From the NCBI GenBank assembly GCA_013414725.1, contig CP058706.1:2273674-2279681 (forward strand): DNA of 6,008 bases, in the 5' to 3' direction. A model generated the notes under the pieces. That model did no database searches and was not told where the DNA came from. It worked only from the letters and a program-made list of their open reading frames with translations. Below are positions 1-5,106 of this stretch, in pieces; position 1 is the stretch's first letter; each line of letters begins with the position of its first letter. Position numbers and translations under genes: made by a program. The DNA is from Coxiellaceae bacterium. GTDB taxonomy: Bacteria; Pseudomonadota; Gammaproteobacteria; GCA-013414725.

Positions 1-37
1 AGAATGCTGCCTAGGCCGTAAATTAACCATAACGGAA

Positions 38-184
38 CTAATAACCACCATGACCACAAATGCAAAAACCGATGACTAGTAATGCAGCACCAATAATTAG
101 TGTGGAGATGAGTAAGGCAATGTTGAAAAATCCAACAATCAAGATAGCTGATAATAAAATGACCAATCCTAAAATGGCCAGCAT
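38..184 (-). CDS. Small hydrophobic membrane protein, probably frameshifted near its end
   Basis: A 48-residue, almost wholly hydrophobic product beginning MLAILGLVILLSAIL, with two likely membrane segments (about residues 2-20 and 22-42). The start at 184 is preceded by AAGGAG seven bases upstream. An in-frame ATG at 202 lies on the other side of that site and is less likely. The visible reading frame ends in GHGGY and a TAG at 38-40. If one base is added to the T5 run on the coding strand (plus-strand A5, 64-68), the frame instead reads LLVIGFLHLWSWWLLVPLW and stays open to the window edge. WSWW followed by PLW is a pattern I know from small membrane proteins of phages and bacteria, so the intact protein is probably longer. 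No function can be assigned. Confidence 0.5.
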   Translation of the reverse strand: MLAILGLVILLSAILIVGFFNIALLISTLIIGAALLVIGFCICGHGGY

Positions 185-209
185 AGCGATGCTCCTTTGC
201 ATTGATGGA

Positions 210-234
210 AAATGGCCTTAAAGCTATGCCATTT
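210..234 (-). repeat. Short inverted repeat in the leader of the small membrane gene
   Basis: A perfect 7-base inverted repeat, AAATGGC (210-216) and GCCATTT (228-234), with an 11-base loop. It lies between the proposed promoter and the ribosome binding site of the small membrane gene, so it would form in the 5' leader. There is no T-tract after it on either strand, so it does not look like an intrinsic terminator. It may be an operator or leader hairpin, or chance. Confidence 0.35.
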
Positions 235-247
235 GCTTAAAAACTAA

Positions 248-276
248 CTTATACATCAATACATTAAGCTTCGCAA
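248..276 (-). promoter_or_regulatory. Sigma70-like promoter for the small membrane gene
   Basis: On the minus strand, TTGCGA (271-276) is followed after exactly 17 bases by TATAAG (248-253). These match the -35 and -10 consensus at 4 of 6 and 5 of 6 positions. The start of transcription would fall near 241, giving a leader of about 57 bases before the ATG at 184. This suggests the small gene is transcribed on its own rather than only by read-through from the secreted-protein gene. Confidence 0.45.
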
Positions 277-371
277 CCCGGTATGAAAGTGATGCCTAGA
301 TCATCCTGTTTATGCACATGTTTTAATAAAATCATCACAAAACTCGACCTAAAGGATGACAACATTTCAAT

Positions 372-857
372 TTATCCGCGATCACAATCAATATTGACAA
401 TAATCGAGCCCTGAATTTGAGGTTGGCCATACAAATTAGTAATCTGAGTATTATTGCTTCCTATACTCGTTTGACATTTTGCATTGGTATAATCTAGGAT
501 GACCGGAGTTTCTGCTTTGCCTGGTGTGACCTTCACTAGCACATGACCGCTATTTTCACGTGTCGTAAATCCTCTGCCAAAACCCGCGCCTGGATACTTG
601 CCACAATCGTATACTGTCCATTGATAAATTGCCTTGCCCTGTGCTCCTGGCGGCAATGGGCCATTAGGTGCTGGCCCCCAATGTCCAGCCAATGGGATTC
701 GGCTGAACCCGTCCCAAGCTTTAAAGGTAACATTGGCTGTCTTACTCACATTATTGAGTGTCAGGCTTACTACCCCGGGAATACAACTTTTCGCGGCAAA
801 ACAAACACTTGAAAACAAACTCAACAGCAGAACGCATGTATGACGATATGTAAACAT
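372..857 (-). CDS. Secreted four-cysteine protein of unknown function
   Basis: A 161-residue protein with a clear Sec signal peptide: MFTYRHTCVLLLSLFSSVCF, then AAK, with cleavage most likely after Ala21. No lipobox is seen, so it should be periplasmic or exported rather than a lipoprotein. The mature part is about 140 residues with four cysteines (25, 85, 128, 158), enough for two disulfides. It is rich in Gly, Pro, Asn and Thr and in alternating hydrophobic stretches (VSLTLNN, VLVKV, GSIIVNI) that suggest a small beta domain. I do not recognise the family. The ATG at 857 is preceded by GGGGAAGGG and by a TATAAT box. The gene begins 73 bases after the LRR gene ends and appears to have its own promoter. 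The frame is intact, unlike the genes on both sides. Confidence 0.8.
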   Translation of the reverse strand: MFTYRHTCVLLLSLFSSVCFAAKSCIPGVVSLTLNNVSKTANVTFKAWDGFSRIPLAGHWGPAPNGPLPPGAQGKAIYQWTVYDCGKYPGAGFGRGFTTRENSGHVLVKVTPGKAETPVILDYTNAKCQTSIGSNNTQITNLYGQPQIQGSIIVNIDCDRG

Positions 858-878
858 GTTTCCCTTCCCCTGGTTTTT

Positions 879-884
879 ATTATA
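879..884 (-). promoter_or_regulatory. TATAAT box upstream of the secreted-protein gene
   Basis: A perfect TATAAT on the minus strand, 21 bases before the ATG at 857, leaving a leader of roughly 15 bases. No good -35 element lies at 16-18 bases; the nearest is TTGCTT at a 14-base spacing. This is therefore a probable -10 element with a weak or activator-dependent -35. Confidence 0.4.
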
Positions 885-919
885 GCAGCTAGCGCCGTAA
901 GCAAGGTGGAAACAGTTTA

Positions 920-934
920 CTAGTTTTTAACTAG
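920..934 (-). repeat. Small inverted repeat over the stop codon of the LRR gene
   Basis: CTAGTT and AACTAG are separated by three bases and overlap the TAG stop at 931-933. The stem is only six pairs, mostly A-T, and no T-run follows on the minus strand, so it is a poor terminator. It shares CTAGTTAA with the right arm of the 3581-3630 repeat, which may be coincidence in AT-rich DNA. Confidence 0.3.
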
Positions 935-1398
935 CTTAATGTTGCCGAGGCATCATTTGCATTACCGATATCAACAGGCCCTACATTTGCATTTGTTTGC
1001 ACATTATTAAAATGAGCAGTCGTGGCTTTGGTTTTATTTTCTTGTAATATTGTTTTAATTGCAGCAGCAAAATGGCTTCCAGGAGGAGTGTCAAACCCCA
1101 CTTGAATGACTTTAGACCAACTAAGCAATTTAACAAATCGCTCGTTATAATAATTTTTGTCCAATGGAATTCCATGAACCTGTATCGACGTAAGTTGTGG
1201 GCAATGATTAATTAATTCACAAAGTAATGCAAATACATCACCACTAAAAGAATTATAGGAAAGGTTGATTGCGGTCAATTGATTTCTTTTATCAAGATGA
1301 TTAATAAACATTGCTAAACTAGCATCAGTCATATTGCAATCGGATAAATTAATATGACGTAATTTATTAGGGAAATTACCTGAATTGACGATTTGCAA
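931..1398 (-). CDS. Segment 4 of the LRR gene: last LRRs and C-terminal tail
   Basis: The final open piece, 155 codons if read from a TTG at 1398. It continues LRR 12 (QIVNSGNFPNK) and gives LRHINLSDCNM, LTAINLSYNSF and LTSIQVHGIPL, then a less regular last repeat (VIQVGFDTPPGSHFAAAIKT). A polar tail of about 35 residues ends NANDASATLS. The tail is rich in Asn, Thr and Ala. It lacks the glutamate cluster (E-block) often seen at the end of Legionella Dot/Icm effectors, so secretion by that route is neither shown nor excluded. No ribosome binding site is seen before the TTG. Confidence 0.7.
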   Translation of the reverse strand: MQIVNSGNFPNKLRHINLSDCNMTDASLAMFINHLDKRNQLTAINLSYNSFSGDVFALLCELINHCPQLTSIQVHGIPLDKNYYNERFVKLLSWSKVIQVGFDTPPGSHFAAAIKTILQENKTKATTAHFNNVQTNANVGPVDIGNANDASATLS

Positions 1399-2072
1399 TA
1401 TTTTTCTACAGCACCTATATCATTTTTGGAAACATCAAGCCATGACAACGTAGCAGTCTTACTAATCAACCTCCCCAAAGTATCACAGGATTCGTCGCCC
1501 ATTCCTACCTGGCTCAAATATAAATCCCTTAGACTGTTGTTACTATTTAACAATGCTAATAATACTTGATTAGCTCCCATATCAGTCAACGGATTATTGC
1601 TTAGGACTAATTTTTGCAATGAATTTTTAGCACACACAAAATTAGCCACACATACGGCAGCTTCTGCATTCAATCGATTGCTGGAGATGTCCAAGACAGC
1701 CATCCTAGTATTATTGCTCATAGCATCTATCAAAGCGATGATACCATTCATCCCTATGCTGTTATTTGATAAAAATAAATTCTCTAAACTAACATTCAAT
1801 GCCAAGCCTGAACAAATAACTGCAAAATGGTCACAAGACAAACCCCCACCAGCAAGACTGAGAGTTTTTATTGCAGGATTACTGGAAAAATATTTAGCTA
1901 AATAAGCAGCACCATTGTGACCAATTGGATTGCTGGGCAAAAACAATTCATTAATAGGACAATTATATTTTTGCAAGAGATATATCATTGCCATTAAATA
2001 ATCTTCTGACATTTTCATCAATGAAAGATCCATTTTTCTTGGCCGATAGTTTTGCTTGATGAGCCTGCTCAC
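1329..2072 (-). CDS. Segment 3 of the LRR gene: LRRs 6-12
   Basis: The frame after the second shift. A GTG at 2072 overlaps the stop of the preceding segment by one base (TAGTG), which can look like translational coupling. The same frame is open upstream through KDCYYANNREGNYNYLVSRL, so the GTG is probably internal. It encodes well-formed repeats such as INELFLPSNPI, LENLFLSNNSI, MAVLDISSNRL and LQKLVLSNNPL, ending with LSWLDVSKNDIGAVEK. The last 25 or so residues (YCKSSIQVISLINYVILIYP and on) are out of frame after the third shift at 1401-1405. Confidence 0.7.
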   Translation of the reverse strand: MSRLIKQNYRPRKMDLSLMKMSEDYLMAMIYLLQKYNCPINELFLPSNPIGHNGAAYLAKYFSSNPAIKTLSLAGGGLSCDHFAVICSGLALNVSLENLFLSNNSIGMNGIIALIDAMSNNTRMAVLDISSNRLNAEAAVCVANFVCAKNSLQKLVLSNNPLTDMGANQVLLALLNSNNSLRDLYLSQVGMGDESCDTLGRLISKTATLSWLDVSKNDIGAVEKYCKSSIQVISLINYVILIYPIAI

Positions 2073-2410
2073 TAAATAATTATAATTACCCTCCCTGTTA
2101 TTAGCATAATAACAGTCCTTTGAAGCAGCAACTCCAGCATTGAAACAGAAGCAGTAAACCCTTCTAATAAAGCTATCAATCCTGGATAGCTCAAAGAATT
2201 ATCAATCAAATTTAGGCGGACTAAAGTTTGATTTACGGTCAATGCTTTTCCAATTAATATCGCCGTCTGATCCATTAATTGATTACTTGCCAAAGACAAG
2301 TCAACAATGGCTGTTGATTGCGATAGGTAGTCGCTGATTACATCGGCACAATCGTCTCCTACTTGATTCTTGGAAAAATCCAATGTTGTGACTGATTGAC
2401 GGCATAACAT
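2072..2410 (-). CDS. Segment 2 of the LRR gene: LRRs 2-4
   Basis: An open stretch in the frame that follows the first shift. From the ATG at 2410 it reads MLCRQSVTTLDFSKNQVGDD and carries repeats of the form LxxLxLxxNxL (VTTLDFSKNQV, IVDLSLASNQL, LVRLNLIDNSL). The frame is in fact open further upstream and already encodes LRR 1. From about residue 94 (LLLQRTVIMLITGR to the end) the translation is out of frame, because the true frame moves on at 2119-2121. No ribosome binding site precedes the ATG, so this is a fragment and not an independent gene. Confidence 0.7.
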   Translation of the reverse strand: MLCRQSVTTLDFSKNQVGDDCADVISDYLSQSTAIVDLSLASNQLMDQTAILIGKALTVNQTLVRLNLIDNSLSYPGLIALLEGFTASVSMLELLLQRTVIMLITGRVIIII

Positions 2411-2415
2411 TGAAA

Positions 2416-3504
2416 TTAAATGCCTAGCACCACGACTAGTAAACCGATTTTTACTAAAATCAATTTTTTTAATGCTCGGGTTTTTAGCAAAGCCTGGGGC
2501 GATTTTTCCAAATCATCATCATTGAAATAATGCCCAGAAAAATTATATTCAGTGGCCACATAATGCTGTTGCAAGGCAAAGGAGAATTCATCGGCCATGA
2601 TACGCCACATCAAAGGATCAACTGTAGTCACTTCATTATAAGAAATTAATTCATGTTGTGTCAGCAAATGATAAGCACGTTGCGCCACAGAAAGATTATG
2701 TCGGGAAAGTGCCACATACAACAAACGTCGAGCATTTTGCAGATAAGCTGCTTTCACCCACAATTTTTGTTGAGGGTGGAATTTGACCAATAGATTGAAA
2801 AACCGGTCTAATTGCACAAAATTCAATGGCTGCAACGCTTGTATTATCTGGTCTTGGTCAAATGAGACTGTCATAAACTGCAAGCAAACCTTCCATGCAT
2901 CTGGGTATTTTTCAGCAAAACGATGCATCAAGCGCGACTGTAATAATTCTAAACCACCATGGGCCTCCTCACGTAAGACAATCATCAATAACCATTGTTT
3001 CACCCAAATGGACTCAAATTCAATGTCATCTGGATCGATTACATGCAAATAATCTATCTTATATTTTATTTTGAACTGACGAATTTTATCCAGCGAAAAA
3101 TGATCTAACAATTGCGTTGGCAAATGATCACTGACTAATAAGACAGCAGGAACATCAGATTTTTGTTGCTGAAAATCATTAATATGATCTTCAATCACTT
3201 TGAACGAACTCTCAAAGCTGTTATGCGCCGCAAATACTCCCAGCATTAAACGACTGCCGTTGTAATAAGACCTTGCTATCGATCGAAAGCTCTCATGCTC
3301 GGCCAATGCCCATATCTGCAATTTATAAGAGATGTCCTCAAAATCATTCACTTGACAGATTGCAAAATCAACACCAGTGATATAATTCTGTGTTGAAAAA
3401 CTGGAAGACAATACCTGATTTAAAACTTGCAGATGTTGATAATAGAATGTAGTTAATACAATTTTATGGACTTTCGCTGCCATCTCTTCCTTGACGCTAG
3501 GCAT
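2416..3504 (-). CDS. Segment 1 of the LRR gene: pseudo-Rab domain, middle region and start of the LRR cap
   Basis: The longest uninterrupted piece, 362 codons starting MPSVKEEMAAKVHKIVL. Residues 1-333 are genuine. After Lys333 the frame changes, and the last 29 residues (SPQALLKTRALKKLILVKIG and on) are an out-of-frame reading of the first LRR, which in the next frame is IKKIDFSKNRFTSRGARHLI. Between the Rab-like part and the LRRs the sequence is rich in Leu, Gln, His and aromatic residues and looks helical (for example QNARRLLYVALSRHNLSVAQ). I recognise no family there. If the break is real, translation would yield a truncated protein holding the pseudo-GTPase domain but no repeats. Confidence 0.8.
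   Translation of the reverse strand: MPSVKEEMAAKVHKIVLTTFYYQHLQVLNQVLSSSFSTQNYITGVDFAICQVNDFEDISYKLQIWALAEHESFRSIARSYYNGSRLMLGVFAAHNSFESSFKVIEDHINDFQQQKSDVPAVLLVSDHLPTQLLDHFSLDKIRQFKIKYKIDYLHVIDPDDIEFESIWVKQWLLMIVLREEAHGGLELLQSRLMHRFAEKYPDAWKVCLQFMTVSFDQDQIIQALQPLNFVQLDRFFNLLVKFHPQQKLWVKAAYLQNARRLLYVALSRHNLSVAQRAYHLLTQHELISYNEVTTVDPLMWRIMADEFSFALQQHYVATEYNFSGHYFNDDDLEKSPQALLKTRALKKLILVKIGLLVVVLGI
2974..3465 (-). other. Rab-like pseudo-GTPase domain (residues 14-177 of the LRR protein)
   Basis: The segment follows the Rab/Ras pattern step by step. KIVL opens strand 1. After 26 residues GVDFAI stands where Rabs have (T)IGVDF of switch I. YKLQIWALAEHESFRSI replaces KLQIWDTAGQERFRSI, and ARSYYNGSRLMLGVF replaces TRSYYRGAHGVLLVY. 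SFESSFKVIEDH is the next helix, VPAVLLVSDHLP stands where VPVVLVGNKCDL is usual, and YLHVIDPDDIEF stands where the ETSA loop would be. The P-loop GxxxxGK(S/T) is replaced by TTFYYQHLQVLNQ. In G3 Asp, Gly and Gln are Ala66, Glu69 and His70, and G4 NKxD and G5 SA(K) are gone. The fold is likely kept while GTP binding and hydrolysis are likely lost. The match is from memory of Rab sequences, not an alignment program. Confidence 0.75.
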
Positions 3505-3511
3505 AATGTTT

Positions 3512-3517
3512 CCTCCT
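3512..3517 (-). promoter_or_regulatory. Strong ribosome binding site of the pseudo-Rab/LRR gene
   Basis: A perfect AGGAGG on the minus strand, seven bases before the ATG at 3502-3504. It fixes the start of the protein and indicates efficient initiation, so the gene was recently under selection for expression. Confidence 0.8.
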
Positions 3518-3580
3518 GAAAAGGGGATTAGATAACCAAGGATTGGCTTGATGGATAAGTAGTGTTAGCGGGTCTTTCAT

Positions 3581-3611
3581 ATTTTAACCCAGTTAATATT
3601 TGGTTTCTCAA
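3581..3611 (-). promoter_or_regulatory. Possible promoter inside the inverted repeat
   Basis: On the minus strand TTGAGA (3606-3611) and TAAAAT (3581-3586) each match the sigma70 consensus at 5 of 6 positions, but the 19-base spacing is longer than usual. If used, the operator-like palindromes would overlap the polymerase site, and the leader to the ATG at 3504 would be about 70 bases. The spacing makes this tentative. Confidence 0.25.
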
Positions 3612-3630
3612 ATATTAACTAGGTTAAAAT
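3581..3630. repeat. Near-perfect 50-base inverted repeat with two palindromic operator-like sites
   Basis: The arms at 3581-3601 and 3610-3630 are 21 bases each, complementary at 20 positions, around an 8-base loop. Each arm holds its own palindrome TTAAC-N3-GTTAA (3584-3596 and 3615-3627). Their centres are 31 bases apart, close to three helical turns, as expected for two dimers of a regulator bound on one DNA face. It lies between the aminopeptidase stop (3680) and the LRR start (3504). It could be an operator for the LRR gene or a hairpin protecting or ending the ald-aminopeptidase transcript. The absence of a T-tract and the AT-rich stem argue against a classical terminator. Confidence 0.8.
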
Positions 3631-3679
3631 GCTAAATCAAACCCTCTCTACACTCATCAGGCAAAGCTATTTCGCTTGG

Positions 3680-5059
3680 TCATCGATAATGCTGCTGCAA
3701 GTAAGCATAAATCGCACGAATTGCCATAGCTTCACCACCTTCAAAACGGCCTGGCTTGGTTTTGGGGTTCCATGCCATAAAATCAAAATGGAGCCACGGA
3801 ATGCTGGTACCGACAAATTCTTGCAAAAATAATGCTGCCGTGATTGAGCCCGCAAAACGGCCTAAAGAACTATTCATAATATCCGCAATCTGACTATCAA
3901 GATAACTGCGATAAGGTTTGTACAAAGGCATACGCCACATGGGGTCTTGTTGCTGTTGGCTACATGATAAGATTTGTTGTGCCAACTCTTCATGCGAAGT
4001 AAATAATGAAGGAATTTCTGGGCCTAATGCAATTGAGGCTGCACCAGTCAATGTGGCAAAATCAACGATGAGCTGGGGATTTTCACTGGCTGCTTCAGCC
4101 AATGCATCAGCCAACACCAACCGACCTTCGGCATCGGTATTGGTAATTTCAACCCGCAAACCTTTGCGTGATGGAATCACATCACCTGGATGAAAAGCGT
4201 CGCCCGAAACGACATTTTCAACTGCAGGAATTAACACACGTAATTGCACTTTTAAGCGGCTCGACATGATCATATGGGCCAGCCCTAATGCATGTGCCGC
4301 ACCTGCCATGTCTTTCTTCATTAACAACATGCCATCAGCTGGCTTAAGGTCTAAACCACCCGAATCAAAACAAACCCCTTTGCCAACTAGAGTAATTTTA
4401 GGATGCGAAGGGCTGCCCCAACGTAAATCAATTAAACGTGGTGCATGCACACTGGCACGGCCAACAGCATGAATTAAAGGATAACCTGCTACCAATAATT
4501 CATCGCCCACAATTTGCGTGATATCGGCGCCGTGGATTTCCGCGATTTTGACCGCTTCTTCTGCTAATTCAGCCGGCCCCATATCATCTGGCCCAGTGTT
4601 GATCCAATTGCGTATCATGAATATGGTATCAATCCAATGTTGAATTGTATTTAAAGGAAGTGAGGCTGGAACATATAATTTCACATCGATAGGCAATGGT
4701 TTTTTATAAGGTGTAAATTGATAACAACCCAACCCCCATGCCAAGACCATTCGTTCAAGCAATGCTGCGTCCCATTGTCCTTGAATTTCATAATTTCCAG
4801 CAGGTAAATTACGCGGCAAATTACCAATGGCCCAAAAATCATGATCACCATTCATACCAACGAATACTTGTGCGAGATTACCGTTTGCATCCGGAAACAA
4901 GCAGAAACAACCTGAGTCTGCTTTAAATTTTACTGCTGTCAGCCAATTCTTTACAGCAGATGTTTGGTTTGCTAACCATTTTTCATAATTACCCGAGGTG
5001 ATTGGAATGATCGGGATAGTTTTTATATTTTCAGAAACAGCAATAAATGTTTTCGTCAT
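3680..5059 (-). CDS. Leucyl aminopeptidase family protein (peptidase M17)
   Basis: A 459-residue cytosolic metallo-aminopeptidase that removes N-terminal amino acids from peptides. The M17 signature NTDAEGRL is at residues 307-314. By comparison with E. coli PepA the two-metal site is formed by Lys227 and Asp232 (VGKGVCFDSGG), Asp250 (MKKDMAGAA), Asp309 and Glu311, with Lys239 (DLKPADGM) and Arg313 as catalytic residues. All are present. The N-terminal domain (about 1-150) is more divergent and the protein is shorter than PepA (about 500), so I give no symbol. The ATG at 5059 follows AAGG eight bases upstream; a TTG six codons earlier is less likely. The gene starts 47 bases after ald with no strong promoter between, so the two are probably co-transcribed in amino-acid use. 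The frame is intact. Confidence 0.95.
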   Translation of the reverse strand: MTKTFIAVSENIKTIPIIPITSGNYEKWLANQTSAVKNWLTAVKFKADSGCFCLFPDANGNLAQVFVGMNGDHDFWAIGNLPRNLPAGNYEIQGQWDAALLERMVLAWGLGCYQFTPYKKPLPIDVKLYVPASLPLNTIQHWIDTIFMIRNWINTGPDDMGPAELAEEAVKIAEIHGADITQIVGDELLVAGYPLIHAVGRASVHAPRLIDLRWGSPSHPKITLVGKGVCFDSGGLDLKPADGMLLMKKDMAGAAHALGLAHMIMSSRLKVQLRVLIPAVENVVSGDAFHPGDVIPSRKGLRVEITNTDAEGRLVLADALAEAASENPQLIVDFATLTGAASIALGPEIPSLFTSHEELAQQILSCSQQQQDPMWRMPLYKPYRSYLDSQIADIMNSSLGRFAGSITAALFLQEFVGTSIPWLHFDFMAWNPKTKPGRFEGGEAMAIRAIYAYLQQHYR

Positions 5060-5106
5060 GATGAATACCTTAATCAATAAATCAACTATAATGACAACTA
5101 TTCAGC

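Larger units (their letters stand above)
1030..2473 (-). other. Array of about 16 leucine-rich repeats, ribonuclease-inhibitor type
   Basis: Repeats are 28-29 residues long with the pattern LxxLxLxxNxL followed by a helix (Gly/Ala-x-x-x-Leu/Ile), as in ribonuclease inhibitor and NLR proteins. They should form a curved solenoid with an inner parallel beta sheet used for protein binding. Repeats 5 and 6 are irregular: repeat 5 (2043-2140) is about 33 residues and contains CYYANNREGNYNYLV, perhaps a loop projecting from the solenoid. Conserved Asn is replaced in several repeats (Gly in LSLAGGGL, Cys in INLSDCNM). The array crosses two of the frame breaks without losing repeat spacing once they are corrected. 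Confidence 0.88.
931..3504 (-). pseudogene. Pseudo-Rab GTPase/leucine-rich-repeat protein gene, split by three one-base shifts
   Basis: Reading across three one-base gaps gives one continuous protein of about 858 residues. The order is a degenerate Rab-like domain (about 14-177), a segment without recognised motifs (about 178-320), an N-terminal capping repeat (about 320-343), about 16 LRRs of 28-29 residues, and a polar tail rich in Asn, Ala and Thr. The breaks are at the coding-strand runs A5 (2503-2507), A3 (2119-2121) and A5 (1401-1405). Adding one A to each restores DDDLEKIAPGFAKNPSIKKI, MLELLLQKDCYYANN and GAVEKILQIVNSGNFPNK, and each join restores repeat phase. The start at 3504 has AGGAGG seven bases upstream. 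Architecture and eukaryote-like domains suggest an effector that binds host proteins; no signal peptide, membrane segment or acidic C-terminal secretion block is visible. It may be a decaying gene, or an intact gene with sequencing errors. It looks AT-richer than ald and the aminopeptidase (judged by eye, not counted). Confidence 0.85.

Noticed and set aside
301..359. Inverted repeat TCATCCT (301-307) and AGGATGA (353-359)
   Set aside because: Seven bases separated by 45, with no T-run or nearby promoter logic; expected by chance at this length.
543..843. Plus-strand open frames opposite the secreted-protein gene
   Set aside because: They lie antisense to a gene with a signal peptide, ribosome binding site and promoter, and their products show no motif.
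2503..2507. Programmed -1 frameshift site
   Set aside because: An A5 run read as GAA AAA T is not a full X-XXY-YYZ slippery heptamer, and two further shifts would be needed in the same gene. Sequence error or decay is simpler.
3408..3465. Active GTP-binding P-loop in the Rab-like domain
   Set aside because: The place of GxxxxGK(S/T) holds TTFYYQHLQVLNQ, with neither the glycines nor the Lys-Ser/Thr pair.
3581..3630. Intrinsic terminator for the ald-aminopeptidase transcript
   Set aside because: The stem is long but AT-rich, and no T-tract follows it on the minus strand, so I recorded it as an operator-like inverted repeat and kept termination only as an alternative.
3918..4472. Plus-strand open frames opposite the aminopeptidase
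   Set aside because: They are antisense shadows of a strongly conserved M17 enzyme, with no start signals or recognisable products.
5060..5106. Separate promoter for the aminopeptidase (TTGTCA-17-ATTAAG)
   Set aside because: The -10 match is poor and transcription would start only a few bases before the ATG, leaving no room for the ribosome binding site.
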